Positions 41,265-50,847 of a stretch of DNA of 64,000 nt are shown here, piece after piece. Below the pieces are notes generated by a model, which saw nothing but the letters and a program-made list of their open reading frames with translations, searched no databases and was not told where the DNA came from. This DNA comes from Streptomyces sp. DvalAA-14 (lineage in GTDB: Bacteria; Actinomycetota; Actinomycetes; Streptomycetales; Streptomycetaceae), in NCBI RefSeq assembly GCF_900091855.1, contig NZ_FMCH01000493.1:1-64000 (forward strand). Reading direction: 5' to 3'. Position numbers and translations under genes: made by a program. Position 1 is the first letter of the stretch. Each line of letters opens with the position of its first letter.

Positions 41265-41596
41265 CAAGGCGACGGGGCCTGCGGGCCGGGCTTCGGAAGA
41301 CTCGTACCGATCCCGCCGCGTCCGCCCTCGCCGAACCGTCCGCGCTCGACGGCAAACCATCCGGGACCGTCCCGCCGCGGCAGCGCCGGGGGCGTGTGGC
41401 AGTACGCACCGGCTTGTGCGGCGTGCGGGTCCTCGCGTGCACCAGCCGAGGCGCCGCGCGCCGGTGCGCGGACCGCGGGGAGCCGGGGAAGGTGGCCGCA
41501 GACATCCATCGCGGTGGCGCGGCCTGCCGGTGCCGGCGATCGGACGGCGTACCGGCCTACCGCATGCCCGTATTGCTGCACGAAGGGGGTTCTGGG
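41265..41596. other. 332-bp gap before the choice-of-anchor gene
   Basis: A short plus-strand frame with CAACGS and CPYC is present here, but codon use and composition (Arg, Ala and Pro) do not support it. Promoter elements are not clear. GAAGGGGG is the ribosome-binding region of the next gene. Confidence 0.4.
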
Positions 41597-43405
41597 ATGA
41601 GGGACTTCGGCCTGGGAGAGATCGGCGCGGCGGGAGCTGACGCGGCGCCACGGCGCGGGAGGGACGGGCGGGTCGTCGGACGGCCGCACGGGCGGTGGCG
41701 ACGACGGGTGGCCGGGGCGCTGCTGGGCGCCACCGTGCTGGCCGCGGGATCGCTGGCGGCGGTCGGGCCGGCCGAGGCGAACGCGCCCGGCAGTCCCGGC
41801 ATACCGAGCGCGCCGACCACGGTGTTCACCGAGGGCTTCGAGAACGGCGAGGGCGCCGCGGTGACGCCGCTGCCCGACTACACCGGGGGCGCGCCGCTCG
41901 CCGAGACCTACTCGGCGGATCCGGCCTGGCTGACCTCCTGCAACGGCCTGCTCGTGTCCGAGCAGGCCCCCGCCACTGCCCCGGCCGGCGCCAACTGCGG
42001 CGGCTTCTGGGCGGCGAACAAGCAGATGGCCGCCGCGCTGGGTACGTGGGCGGGTGGCGACGCGGCCACCAACCACTCGCTCACCGCCTACACGCAGGGC
42101 GATCCGGGCGCGGGGCGTACCGAACTGCAGACCGTGACGCCGATCCCGCTGAGCGCGGACCACCGGTTCCTCACCTTCTCGGTGGACGCGGCCGCGCAGA
42201 ACTGCTTCACCACCCACCCGCTGCTGGCCTTCTACCTGCTCGACGGCGGCACCGCGCGCGCCGCGTTCAGCTCCCCCATCGACCCCTGCCAGCACCCGGG
42301 CCAGGTCATCAGCGGTACCTCGGTGGGCACGTACGCCAGCAACGGCTCGGTGCTGTTCAGCGGCGACTCGGCCGGCATCCGGCTGGTCAACGAGCAGGCC
42401 AGCGGCAACGGCAACGACGGCGCGATCGACAACGTGCGGCTGCTGGACGCCACTCCGCAGCTCGACCAGGGCTTCGCGCCGGCCCAGTTGCCGGTGGGCG
42501 CGCCCAGCACCTTGACCTTCACCGTCACCAACACCAGTGAGCTGGCCGCGAAGGACGGGTGGTCCTTCACCGCGCGACTGCCCGCCGGCCTGCGACTCGA
42601 CGGCGACAGCGCCGCCACCACCTGCGGCTCCGGTACGGCCGCCGCGGACGCGGCCGACGGCTCGGTGACCGTGCACGGCGATCTGGCCGCCGGGCAGCAG
42701 GACTGCACCGCCACCGTCCGGCTCACGTCCACCACCGGTGGCACCTACCAGGTGTGCGGCTCGGCGATCACCGACCCGGTCGGCGTCGACCTGCCCGGCT
42801 GCGCCTCGGTCACCTTCACCGCGCCGGTCTTCGACGCGCGCTCCCACGGCGTGCGGTTGACCTCGCCGCTGCTCGGCGTCGGCCCGCTGCCCGTCTCGGC
42901 CCACTCCTGCACGTCGCTGCCGGGCGACGACAGCCATTCCGTGCTCAGCGCCGGGCTCGGCAGTGTCGGCGGCCTCGGCGTGCTGACCACCGACGCGTCC
43001 GGCACCGTGGACGCGGACGGAACCCGCACCGCCGCGGCCCACGCCCAGGCCACCGGGGTCAATCTGCTCGGCGGCCTGATCACCGCCGACCTGGTCGGCA
43101 CCTCCGCCCAGGCACGGCAGTCGCTCACCGGCACCGGACCGGGCGCGATCACCTCGACCGGTACGACCACGCTGACCGGTCTCCGCGTCGCCGGGGTGGC
43201 CGTCGCCGCCGACGCCGCGCCGAACACCACCATCGCCGTGCCCCTGGTGGGCTCACTGGTCGTCAACCAGCAGACGCCCGTCGCGGCGGGCAAGGGCATC
43301 ACCGTCACCGCCCTGTCGCTGACGCTCCTCACCGGGGCGCACGTCACCGTCGCCCAGAGCACGGCGGCCCTGCTCACCACCACGGACGCCTGCCCGGCCT
43401 CCTGA
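41597..43405 (+). CDS. Secreted choice-of-anchor type surface protein, 602 aa
   Basis: An Arg-rich N-terminus precedes a signal peptide (VAGALLGATVLAAGSLAAVG, then PAEA). The region about 65-275 is a choice-of-anchor-like jelly roll (TTVFTEGFENGEGAAVTPLP, NCGGFWAANKQMAAALGTW, NDGAIDNVRLLDATP). It is followed by a DUF11-like beta domain (APSTLTFTVTNTSELAAKDG) and a C-terminal DARSHGVRLTSPLLGVGPLP module (choice-of-anchor P). There is no LPXTG or membrane anchor, so secreted or loosely attached. Function unknown. Convergent with the phospholipase C-like gene. Confidence 0.8.
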   Translation: MRDFGLGEIGAAGADAAPRRGRDGRVVGRPHGRWRRRVAGALLGATVLAAGSLAAVGPAEANAPGSPGIPSAPTTVFTEGFENGEGAAVTPLPDYTGGAPLAETYSADPAWLTSCNGLLVSEQAPATAPAGANCGGFWAANKQMAAALGTWAGGDAATNHSLTAYTQGDPGAGRTELQTVTPIPLSADHRFLTFSVDAAAQNCFTTHPLLAFYLLDGGTARAAFSSPIDPCQHPGQVISGTSVGTYASNGSVLFSGDSAGIRLVNEQASGNGNDGAIDNVRLLDATPQLDQGFAPAQLPVGAPSTLTFTVTNTSELAAKDGWSFTARLPAGLRLDGDSAATTCGSGTAAADAADGSVTVHGDLAAGQQDCTATVRLTSTTGGTYQVCGSAITDPVGVDLPGCASVTFTAPVFDARSHGVRLTSPLLGVGPLPVSAHSCTSLPGDDSHSVLSAGLGSVGGLGVLTTDASGTVDADGTRTAAAHAQATGVNLLGGLITADLVGTSAQARQSLTGTGPGAITSTGTTTLTGLRVAGVAVAADAAPNTTIAVPLVGSLVVNQQTPVAAGKGITVTALSLTLLTGAHVTVAQSTAALLTTTDACPAS

Positions 43406-43425
43406 CCTCGGCGCCGGCGCATCCG

Positions 43426-43467
43426 GCGGGGCGGGATCCGGCCGTTTCCGGCCGGGCCCCGCCCCGC
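43426..43467. terminator. Bidirectional hairpin terminator
   Basis: 18-bp arms with two mismatches (GCGGGGCGGGATCCGGCC against GGCCGGGCCCCGCCCCGC) and loop GTTTCC between two convergent stops. Confidence 0.8.
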
Positions 43468-43471
43468 GGGC

Positions 43472-45007
43472 TTATCCGCGGTTGCCCTCGCGGAACGCGC
43501 GGCCGAACGCGTCCATGCCGTTGACCTGGGGCCGCACCGGCACCGGACGCGCATGGTCGTCGTGGTGGTGGACGCCGACCGGGTCGGGCGAGATCGAGGG
43601 GGTGCTGCCGGCCGAGCAGACGGCTGCCGCGTCGGTCACCGGGCCCAGCACCTGGCTGCTGCGGGGGATCGCGCCGGCCGGGACCGGGCGGCGCGGGGTG
43701 TGCTGCAGGACCTGGCCCAGGTCCTCGGCATGCGTGTCGCGCGCGGTGAGCGGGCGCAGTCCGAAGGTGGACTCGATCATCTTCAGGGTGGACGCGTGCT
43801 CGAAGGGGCCGTGGTGCACGATCCGGTCCGGGGCACGGTTGGACACCACGACGGTCGGCACCCGGAAGCCCAGTTGGGTGTAGTCGGGCTGCAACCGGCC
43901 CTCGACGGGCACCGTGCCGTCCCCGGTGTGGTCGACGTCCGCCGGGTCGGTGTCGTCGGTGACGCGTGGCGGCGGCACGTGGTCGTAGAAGCCGCCCCAC
44001 TCGTCGTAGGTGATGACGAGCACGGTGTTGTCCAGGTATCCCGCGTCCGCCAGCGCGTGGTAGGTGTCCGCGATGAACCGCTCGCCCAGCCGGATGTCCG
44101 CGAAGGGGTGGTCGTCGGCGGATGTGCCGTTGCCCTCCGCGTCGAAGGCGGGGTCGATGAAGCTGACGTTGGGCAGTTGTCCGGCGGCCACGGTGTCCAG
44201 GAAGGACGGCGTGGTGACGGGGATGCCGAGCGCGTCGGTGTCGCCGTCGGCGAACGGGTGCCAGAACGGGAAGTACTTGGTGCCCCACAGCGCCAGGAAG
44301 GGCGAGTCCCGGAAGAAGTAACCGCCGGTGGGGATGCCCTGGTCGTTCGGGATCGGCGAGAGCTGGTCCCAGATGGTCGGCAGCGCGGAGAGCGTGTTGG
44401 AGTTGTGGTCGCGGTCGGTGCGGGCCGCGTGCTGGTAGAAGCGGTTGGGGAAGGTCTCGCCCGCGAAGGAGCAGAAGTAGCGGTCGAGAACCGTGTAGTG
44501 CTCGGCCAGGGCGCCGAGGACGGGGAGGTCGGGGACCGTCTTGCGGCGGTGGTGCCGGTCGAGGTTGGTGTAGTACCCGATCGGGAAGGTGTTGGCGGCG
44601 GCCGGTGTCAGGCCCGCGACGGGCTCCGCCACGGTCGGCCGCTGGAGGAAGCCGTCCATCCGCCTGCCGTTGGACTGGACGAGGAAGCCTTCCCAGCTGT
44701 GGTCGGGGTCGCTGTAGCCGCATCCCTGGAAGTCGGGCGCCAGCGGGTAGTTGGGGTAGAGCTTGCCGTCGGGTGCGGGGAAGGTCAGGTCGTGGCGACC
44801 GTCCGCGCCCGGCAGCCAGCCCAGGAAGTGGTCGAACGAACGGTTCTCCATCATGAGCACCACCACGTGCTCGATCCCGTTCGTACCGCGTCTGCGAACC
44901 CCGGGGCCGGCGGACGCCGCCGCCCGGGCGAGGAGTTCGGGGCCGCTGAACGCGGCCAGGCCCGTGGAGACACTCATCAGTCGGAGCGCATCTCTGCGTG
45001 TGAGCAT
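43472..45007 (-). CDS. Phospholipase C / phosphoesterase family protein, 511 aa
   Basis: Tat-type signal: LTRRDALRLMSVSTGLAAFS. The active-site region HVVVLMMENRSFDHFLGWLP (about 47-66) is the phosphoesterase-family signature of bacterial phospholipase C and acid phosphatase. It is followed by NRFYQHAARTDRDHNSNTLS, VLVITYDEWGGFYDHVPPPR (metal-binding D and H) and VVVSNRAPDRIVHHGPFEHA. Secreted enzyme cutting phospholipid headgroups or other phosphoesters. The last 80 residues are less conserved. Monocistronic, with strong inverted repeats upstream at 45118-45163. Confidence 0.9.
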   Translation of the reverse strand: MLTRRDALRLMSVSTGLAAFSGPELLARAAASAGPGVRRRGTNGIEHVVVLMMENRSFDHFLGWLPGADGRHDLTFPAPDGKLYPNYPLAPDFQGCGYSDPDHSWEGFLVQSNGRRMDGFLQRPTVAEPVAGLTPAAANTFPIGYYTNLDRHHRRKTVPDLPVLGALAEHYTVLDRYFCSFAGETFPNRFYQHAARTDRDHNSNTLSALPTIWDQLSPIPNDQGIPTGGYFFRDSPFLALWGTKYFPFWHPFADGDTDALGIPVTTPSFLDTVAAGQLPNVSFIDPAFDAEGNGTSADDHPFADIRLGERFIADTYHALADAGYLDNTVLVITYDEWGGFYDHVPPPRVTDDTDPADVDHTGDGTVPVEGRLQPDYTQLGFRVPTVVVSNRAPDRIVHHGPFEHASTLKMIESTFGLRPLTARDTHAEDLGQVLQHTPRRPVPAGAIPRSSQVLGPVTDAAAVCSAGSTPSISPDPVGVHHHDDHARPVPVRPQVNGMDAFGRAFREGNRG

Positions 45008-45183
45008 GGCCTACAGCTTGCAAAGCCCGGGCCAATCCCGCGAGTCCGCGTGATGGCGGGCCAACGACCATCGCTCCAACAGTCGTTCAAGCCCACGCGG
45101 TGGCGGGTCGACGCGGGCGCCGCCGCGCGGTCCGGACGGGGTGGCCGGTCCGCGCGGCGGCGTGTTCCCTACCGCGGTCGGTC

Positions 45184-45210
45184 GCGGTGCCCCGGCCGGC
45201 GGGGCACCGC
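45184..45210 (-). terminator. Hairpin terminator of the GH3 gene
   Basis: Perfect 11-bp arms (GCGGTGCCCCG and its complement) with loop GCCGG, directly after the GH3 stop. A second, larger hairpin follows at 45118-45163 with one mismatch. Confidence 0.85.
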
Positions 45211-45212
45211 GC

Positions 45213-48200
45213 TCACTGCACGACGGACCACACGAAGGTGGCCGTACCGGAGACTCCCTGGGTGTCCTTGGCCGTCACCGTCACCGTGTAGGTGCCGAGC
45301 GTGCTGCCGGAACCGGAGACCGTGCCGTTCGACGCGATCGTGATGCCGGGCGGCAGCCCGCTCGCGGTGAAGGTCAGGGTCTGCGAGGTGTTGGAGTCCA
45401 CGGCCTGCACGGCGAAGGAGACCGCCTTGCCCTTCGGGCTGCTGTAGCCGAAGGGGTTGACCACGCCGACCGTCTCCGCGCCCGGCACGCCCGAGTTCGC
45501 GGTGACGTTCGCGCTGACCGCCGTGTTGGGCAGCGAGACACCCGCGCCCGAGGCGCCTGCCGCGACCTGCCCGGTCAGCGTCTGGGCGAGGCTGGTCGAG
45601 CCGGTCAGCGGCAGGTTGTTGGACGCGTCCCCGACCTTGATCGAGTACCCGCCCGCGGCGGCCTCCCACTGGTTGTCCGCCGCCGACCAGGAGGCCAGGT
45701 CGTGGACGGTCAGCGGGAAGGTCACCGTCGAGCTCTGCCCGGGGTTGAGCGTGACGCGCTGGAAGCCGCTCAACTGCTCGGGCGGGTCCTGGCTGGCGGC
45801 CGGGTCGCCGACGTACATCTGGGCCACGTCCGCGCCCGCCACCGACCCGGTGTTGGTGACCGTCGCGGTCACCGTGGCCGTGCCGCCCGCGTTGAAGGCG
45901 CCGACGCTGAGGTTGGAGAAGGCGAACTTCGTGTAGGACAGGCCGAATCCGAACGGGAAGGCGGGGGTGATGTTCTGGGACTGGTACCAGCGGTAGCCGA
46001 TGTCCGCTCCCTCGCTGTAGATCGGCCCGGTCGGGGTGCCCGGCCACTGCGCGGTGGTCTGGGCCGGGACCTGGCTCAGGCTGCCGGGGAAGGTGACCGG
46101 CAGTTTGCCGGACGGGTCGGCGGTGCCGAAGATCAGCGCGGCCGTGGCGGCGCCGGTCTCCCCGCCGCCGTACCAGTTCTCGAACACGCCGGCGACGTTG
46201 TTCAGCCACGGCATGACCACCGGCGAGCCGCTGTTGATCACCACGATGGTGTGCGGGTTCGCCGCGGCCACGTCGTTGATCATCGTCTCGTCGGCGCTGG
46301 ACAGGTCGAGCGTGGCCAGGTCGCTCTCCTCGCCCTCGGGGGCGCTGACGTAGACGATCGCGTCGGTGGCCCCCTGGGCGGCGGCGACCGCCTGCGGGAT
46401 GTCGGCGGTGCCGTTGTCGTCGCCGGCCGTGTAGGTGACCTTGACGTTAGGCCCGACCGCGTTCTGAATGCCGGTCAGCGGCCAGACGGTGTTGGAACTG
46501 TCGACTCCGCCGCTGCCGCCGCCGGCGAGTTCGACTCCGGCGCCGCCGTCGGTGCCGATCACCGCGATGGAGCCGGTCATGTTCGCGTTGAGCGGCAGCA
46601 GGCCGTTGTTCTTCAGCAGCACGGTGCCCTCCTCGCCGAGCTTCAGCGCGGTCTGCTGGTGCGCCGTGCTGGTGACGGTGGCCGAGAGCGAGCCGGTCTG
46701 CGGGTTGTCGAACAGGCCGAAGGCGAACATCTGGGTCAGGATCCTGGCCACGATGGCGTTCAGGGTCCCCTGCTTCAGCGTGCCGGCCGACAGGGCGGCG
46801 GCCACGTCGCCGGCGTCGGAGAACGGCATCGCTATGTCCATACCGCCCTCGGCGTCCGCGACGGCGTTGCCCGCGGCGCCCCAGTCGGAGACGACGAAGC
46901 CGCCGTAGTTCGCCTGCTCGTCGAGTCCGTCCTGCAGCATGTCCGCGTTCGCGCAGGAGGGCGCGCCGTTGACCACCGCGTAGGAGCACATCACCGAGCC
47001 CGGTGCGGACTGCTCGATGGCGCTCTGGAAGGGCGCCAGGTAGAGCTCTTCGAGCGCCTTCTGGCTGACCGTCTCGTCGTCGCCGCCGTTCGGGTAGCGC
47101 TCCTGGTCGTAGGCGGCGGCGTGCTTGACCTCGGCCATCACGCCCTGGCTCTGCAGGCCCTCGACCTCCGCGGAGGTGATCTGGCCGGCCAGGTACGGGT
47201 CCTCGCCGTAGGTCTCGTAGGTGCGGCCCCAGCGCGGGTCGCGCACCAGATTGGTCGTCGGGCCGAGCGCGACGTTGGCGCCCTTGCCGGCGAACTCGGC
47301 TCCCTTGGCGATGCCCTCCTGGTCGATCAGGGCCGGGTCCCAGGTCGCGGCGGCGCTCTCGCCGTCGGGGAAGGCCGTGACGCCGCCGTTCCCGTCGCCG
47401 ACGCCGGACGGGCCGTCCTCGAGGTTCAGCGACGGGACGCACAGGTTCGGGATGCCGGCGACCTGGCCGATGTAACCCGAACTGCCGTCGCCGGAGGCCA
47501 GGGTGACCTCTTCGGCCTGGTCCATGGTGTCGAGCACCTGCTGGACCCGCTGGGCGACCGGCGCGGTGGAGCCGACCCACGGGCAGACACCGTTGCCGCC
47601 GGTGCCGTTGCCGCCGGTGACCGGGGCCACCGTGGTCAGGCCGTAGACGGCGAGCTCGAAGATCGAATAGCCGAAGGAGGTGGCCCGCGCGGTGCCGTCC
47701 ATGCGGACGTAGCGGGCGGTCGTTGAGGCGGTGATCGACTGGCTCCCGCCGGTGCCGGCCGTCGTGGAGTAGATCGAGGTCCACGTCGAGTTGTTGGTGG
47801 ACACCTCGACCTGGAACGCCTTGGCGTACGCGGCCTCCCACAGGATGCCCACGCCGCAGATCTGCTGCTGGGAACCGAGGTCGACCTCCAGCCACTGCGG
47901 GTCGCTGGCCGCGCTGGACCAGCGGCTGCCGGGGTCGCCGTCGGTGGCGCGGGGCGCCGGGTAATCGGTGGCGTCCTGGGTCGAGGAGGCCGTGGTCGGC
48001 TGGTCCAGGGCGAGGTCCTGCGTACCGCAGTACTCGGTCGGACCGGTGCCGCCGCCTCCGCCGCCCCCGCCGCCTCCGCCGCCGTTCGAGCCCTGGGTGA
48101 AGGCCATGGCGTGGAAGTTCCAGCCGTTGGAGTCCTGGTCGACGGTGAGCGTCTGCTGGCCGGCCGGCAGGGTGACGGGGACGGTGACCGTGGTCCAGGT

Positions 48201-48731
48201 CTCGTAGCCGCCGGTGTTCGGAACGGCGACCGCGCCGGTCAGATTGGTGCCGGCCGCGTTCGCGATGTGCAGCGCGTCGGTGATCCCGTACGGCGAGGCA
48301 AGCCGGAAGGCGACGTTGTAGGTCCCGGCGGTGGCCGCTTGGACGGTGTACTTGAACCACTGGCCGGGCGTGGTCCAGCCGAGGTCGTACGCGCCGCCGG
48401 GCGCCCCGGTGCCCTGCGTGTCCGCGGTGGTCTCGAGGTCGATCCCGTCGGAACGGTAGCTGTTGGCACTGCCGTTGCCGGCGGTGGCGTTGTACGCGAC
48501 GCCCTGGCCGCCGGTGTCGTAGTTGGCCGCCTGGACCGTGCCGGGGACGGCGGCCGGGGTGCCGCCGAAGGCGCCGCTGCCGGCCGCGAAGGCCGAGGTG
48601 TGCGCCCCGGCCAGGGACAGGGCGAACAGGGCCGTGGCCACGAGCAGCGCGCGGACCGTGGGCCGGCGGTGGGGCGGTCGCGATCTGCCGCGCGCGGGCG
48701 CCGGCGGACGCAGGTGAGGGAGCAGCCTCAT
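45213..48731 (-). CDS. Secreted multidomain GH3 beta-glycosidase, 1172 aa
   Basis: Signal peptide with LLVATALFALSLAGAHTSAF (cleavage about 49). CBM6-like module 65-212 (GQWFKYTVQAATAGTYNVAF), 12-glycine linker 217-228, F5/8-type C module about 238-365 (RWSSAASDPQWLEVDLGSQQ), GH3 N-terminal domain about 385-680 with KH at 536-537 and the nucleophile Asp616 in GGFVVSDWGAAG. Then the GH3 C-terminal domain (VLLKNNGLLPLNANMTGSIA), a Fn3-like domain and a final Ig-like domain (LTFTASGLPPGITIASNGTV). It releases sugars from beta-glycans or plant glycosides outside the cell. A LacI-type operator lies upstream. Confidence 0.95.
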   Translation of the reverse strand: MRLLPHLRPPAPARGRSRPPHRRPTVRALLVATALFALSLAGAHTSAFAAGSGAFGGTPAAVPGTVQAANYDTGGQGVAYNATAGNGSANSYRSDGIDLETTADTQGTGAPGGAYDLGWTTPGQWFKYTVQAATAGTYNVAFRLASPYGITDALHIANAAGTNLTGAVAVPNTGGYETWTTVTVPVTLPAGQQTLTVDQDSNGWNFHAMAFTQGSNGGGGGGGGGGGGTGPTEYCGTQDLALDQPTTASSTQDATDYPAPRATDGDPGSRWSSAASDPQWLEVDLGSQQQICGVGILWEAAYAKAFQVEVSTNNSTWTSIYSTTAGTGGSQSITASTTARYVRMDGTARATSFGYSIFELAVYGLTTVAPVTGGNGTGGNGVCPWVGSTAPVAQRVQQVLDTMDQAEEVTLASGDGSSGYIGQVAGIPNLCVPSLNLEDGPSGVGDGNGGVTAFPDGESAAATWDPALIDQEGIAKGAEFAGKGANVALGPTTNLVRDPRWGRTYETYGEDPYLAGQITSAEVEGLQSQGVMAEVKHAAAYDQERYPNGGDDETVSQKALEELYLAPFQSAIEQSAPGSVMCSYAVVNGAPSCANADMLQDGLDEQANYGGFVVSDWGAAGNAVADAEGGMDIAMPFSDAGDVAAALSAGTLKQGTLNAIVARILTQMFAFGLFDNPQTGSLSATVTSTAHQQTALKLGEEGTVLLKNNGLLPLNANMTGSIAVIGTDGGAGVELAGGGSGGVDSSNTVWPLTGIQNAVGPNVKVTYTAGDDNGTADIPQAVAAAQGATDAIVYVSAPEGEESDLATLDLSSADETMINDVAAANPHTIVVINSGSPVVMPWLNNVAGVFENWYGGGETGAATAALIFGTADPSGKLPVTFPGSLSQVPAQTTAQWPGTPTGPIYSEGADIGYRWYQSQNITPAFPFGFGLSYTKFAFSNLSVGAFNAGGTATVTATVTNTGSVAGADVAQMYVGDPAASQDPPEQLSGFQRVTLNPGQSSTVTFPLTVHDLASWSAADNQWEAAAGGYSIKVGDASNNLPLTGSTSLAQTLTGQVAAGASGAGVSLPNTAVSANVTANSGVPGAETVGVVNPFGYSSPKGKAVSFAVQAVDSNTSQTLTFTASGLPPGITIASNGTVSGSGSTLGTYTVTVTAKDTQGVSGTATFVWSVVQ

Positions 48732-49159
48732 TGCATTCCCTTCGGTTGCCTGATCTTCTTCTCCGGCTCCGTACCGCTCGGTCGGTCGGCGGTGGGCGTG
48801 CGGGCCGACCGGCCCGGCCGGCGCCGGACGGTGTCTGCGGGCCCCCGCGGACGGCTCGCTCCCGCGCGTCCGGCACCGCCGAGCCGCGACTGGGCGCGAC
48901 TGAGCAGACCGGATCCGCGGATTGTCCGCAGCGGCATGTCGGTGGTGCGGTGGTGCGCGGGTGCGGTGGTGCGGGGGGCGGTGCGTGGGGGTGCGTGTGG
49001 TGATGGGTGGGGTGCGGTGGTGCGTGCGGGTGCCGGGGCGGAAGTGCCGCCTCGGCCAGGAAGAGTGTCCCCCTCAGCAGGCGAAAGAGATGGGAGAGCG
49101 CTCTCCAAAGTTGCGTCAAACTTCTGCAACGGGTCGTCCCGCGGGGGAGGATGGCCGCC
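48732..49159. other. 428-bp divergent region with G/T-rich low complexity
   Basis: From about 48935 to 49045 the plus strand is a run of GGTGCGGTGGTGCG-like units, probably untranslated leader of the GH3 gene. The LacI-type operator is at 49093-49106. No frame in the region is supported. Confidence 0.6.
49093..49106. promoter_or_regulatory. LacI-type operator palindrome
   Basis: GGAGAGCGCTCTCC is a perfect palindrome, close to the CebR-type operator (TGGGAGCGCTCCCA) that controls sugar-hydrolase genes in Streptomyces. On the minus strand it follows TTGACGCAACTTT, a possible -35 element, so it is well placed to repress the GH3 gene. The LacI protein itself is not in the window. Confidence 0.75.
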
Positions 49160-50692
49160 ATGACAGGTGGAGACAACGGAACACCGGCGGCGGCGTGGAG
49201 TTCGGTGCTGCGCCGGCAGACCGCTTCGGCCGCGCTCGGTCAGGCGTGGCGCGAAGGGCTGGCCAGACATCGCGCCGCCCCCGCGCCCGTCCTGCTCCGG
49301 CTGCTCGATGTCGCCCCCGGGAAACGAGTGCCCGCCTACCTGACCTGGCGAAAGCTCCCCGAAGAGGTGGTCAGTGCCTGGCTCGCCCACCCGGAGTGGC
49401 GGGTGCGCTTCGCCCTGGCGGGCCGCGGGCTGCTCAGCCCCGAGGAGCGCGCCCAGCTCTTCCAGGACCCGGACCCCAAGCACCGATTGGTGCTCCTGGT
49501 CTGGGCCGTGGACGATCAACTCGCGCTCACCGAGGCGACGTTCACCCAGCTCGCCAACGATCCCGACCCCCGGGTGCGCGCCGAAGCGGCCCTGCACCGC
49601 CATCTGCCGACCCGGCATCTCGTGGCGCTCGCCACCGATCCGGACCCGCAGGTGCGCCGGTGCGCCGTTCCGCGCGCGTGGACCCACCTGGAACCCTCGG
49701 GCCAGGCGGCCCTTCTGGCGGACCCCGACCCCGGGGTCCGGGCTGACGCCGTGATCGGGCACCACCGCTCCACGCCGCTGTCGGCCGCCGCCTTCGCCGG
49801 GCTGCCGGACGACCGGCATCGCGAACGCGCCGCCGAAGGATGCGAACTCGACCGCGAGCTGGCCGAAACCCTGGTCCGCGGCGCCGAGACCGCGCTGCGC
49901 GGCGCCACCGCTCTGAACGCCGGCCTGGACGCCGACCTGGTCGCGCTGCTCGGCCAGGACCCCGACCCCCAGGTGCGCCTGCGGATCTCCGTCCGCCCGG
50001 ACCTCACCGAAGCGGAACGCTCCCGCATAGCGGTCGAGCTCGCCCCGAACGTCCGCTACAGCCCGGTTGAATGGGTGCGGGACCTGGCGGACGACGCGGA
50101 GGCCATGCGCCGCTGCGCCACCTCCTCGCACGTACTGCTGCGCCGCGACGCCGCGTGCGCGAGGAACCTGCCGGACGACGTGGTCGACCTGCTGGCGCAC
50201 GACGAGGACTGGGTGGTCCGGCTGCTGCTGGCCGAGCACTGCGACCAGGCCCCGGCGGAGCTGCTGCTGGAAATGGTGCGGACCTGGGAGGGCTACTCGG
50301 CCGCACGGCTGGTCGAGCACCCCAACTTCCCCCGGGAGCACACCCTGAGCTACGCGGACGATCCCCATCCCCGGATGCGTGAGCTCGCTCTCCTCGACCC
50401 GGAAGCGCCGGCCGATCTGGTCGAGCGGCTCAGCCGGGACCCGGACAACGGCGTCCGCTGGCGGGCCCTGCGCGACGAGCGCCTGTCCTCCGCATCGGTG
50501 ATCCGACTGCTGGACGACCCTGACCACGGCATCAGGAACGCGGCGGCGGCCGACTCGCGGCTGCCCGCGCACGTCCTGGCCGGGCTCCTGTACGACACGG
50601 CGACCGCGGCCGCCGCCGCAGCGAATCCCGTTCTCCCCGAAAGCGTCATGCACCACCTCCTGGATCGGACACCGCCGACGGCGCCCGCCTGA
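49160..50692 (+). CDS. HEAT/LRV-like repeat protein, 510 aa
   Basis: GGGGGAGG lies 9 bases before the chosen ATG. The protein is a string of about 12 short helical repeats with DPDPxVR cores: QLANDPDPRVRAEAALHRHL, VALATDPDPQVRRCAVPRAW, LLADPDPGVRADAVIGHHRS, ALLGQDPDPQVRLRISVRPD, LSRDPDNGVRWRALRDERL. This is the leucine-rich-variant / HEAT pattern that makes a protein-binding solenoid. Cytosolic, with no catalytic domain. Its partner is unknown. It is divergent from the GH3 gene, probably unrelated. Confidence 0.85.
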   Translation: MTGGDNGTPAAAWSSVLRRQTASAALGQAWREGLARHRAAPAPVLLRLLDVAPGKRVPAYLTWRKLPEEVVSAWLAHPEWRVRFALAGRGLLSPEERAQLFQDPDPKHRLVLLVWAVDDQLALTEATFTQLANDPDPRVRAEAALHRHLPTRHLVALATDPDPQVRRCAVPRAWTHLEPSGQAALLADPDPGVRADAVIGHHRSTPLSAAAFAGLPDDRHRERAAEGCELDRELAETLVRGAETALRGATALNAGLDADLVALLGQDPDPQVRLRISVRPDLTEAERSRIAVELAPNVRYSPVEWVRDLADDAEAMRRCATSSHVLLRRDAACARNLPDDVVDLLAHDEDWVVRLLLAEHCDQAPAELLLEMVRTWEGYSAARLVEHPNFPREHTLSYADDPHPRMRELALLDPEAPADLVERLSRDPDNGVRWRALRDERLSSASVIRLLDDPDHGIRNAAAADSRLPAHVLAGLLYDTATAAAAAANPVLPESVMHHLLDRTPPTAPA

Positions 50693-50753
50693 CCGGGCAC
50701 GAGCGGCCGCCTGACCAGGCACGGGCGGCCGAGGGACGGTCAGGTCGTGACGC

Positions 50754-50798
50754 GGCCGGCCCGGCGTCCCGCGCGTGGCGGGGACGGCCGGGCCGGCC
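50754..50798. terminator. Bidirectional hairpin terminator
   Basis: GGCCGGCCCGGCGTCCCGC pairs almost fully with the stretch ending GGCCGGGCCGGCC at 50798, between two convergent stops. Confidence 0.75.
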
Positions 50799-50847
50799 GG
50801 AGGTCGGGGGTCGGAGGTTTGCGGTCGCGGGTCAGGCGCGGGCCGGC

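Noticed and set aside
41394..41600. Small plus-strand frame with CxxC-like pairs (CAACGS, CPYC)
   Set aside because: Biased to Arg/Ala/Pro, no start signal, ends in the ribosome-binding region of the next gene; the cysteines are probably chance.
48935..49045. G/T-rich stretch as a possible origin or CRISPR leader
   Set aside because: Simple degenerate GGTGCGG units without DnaA-box-like motifs or spacers; best seen as low-complexity leader DNA.
46447..49176. Open minus-strand frame of about 900 codons overlapping the GH3 gene
   Set aside because: Composition is Arg/Gly/His rich without domains, while the overlapping frame carries the GH3 catalytic motifs.
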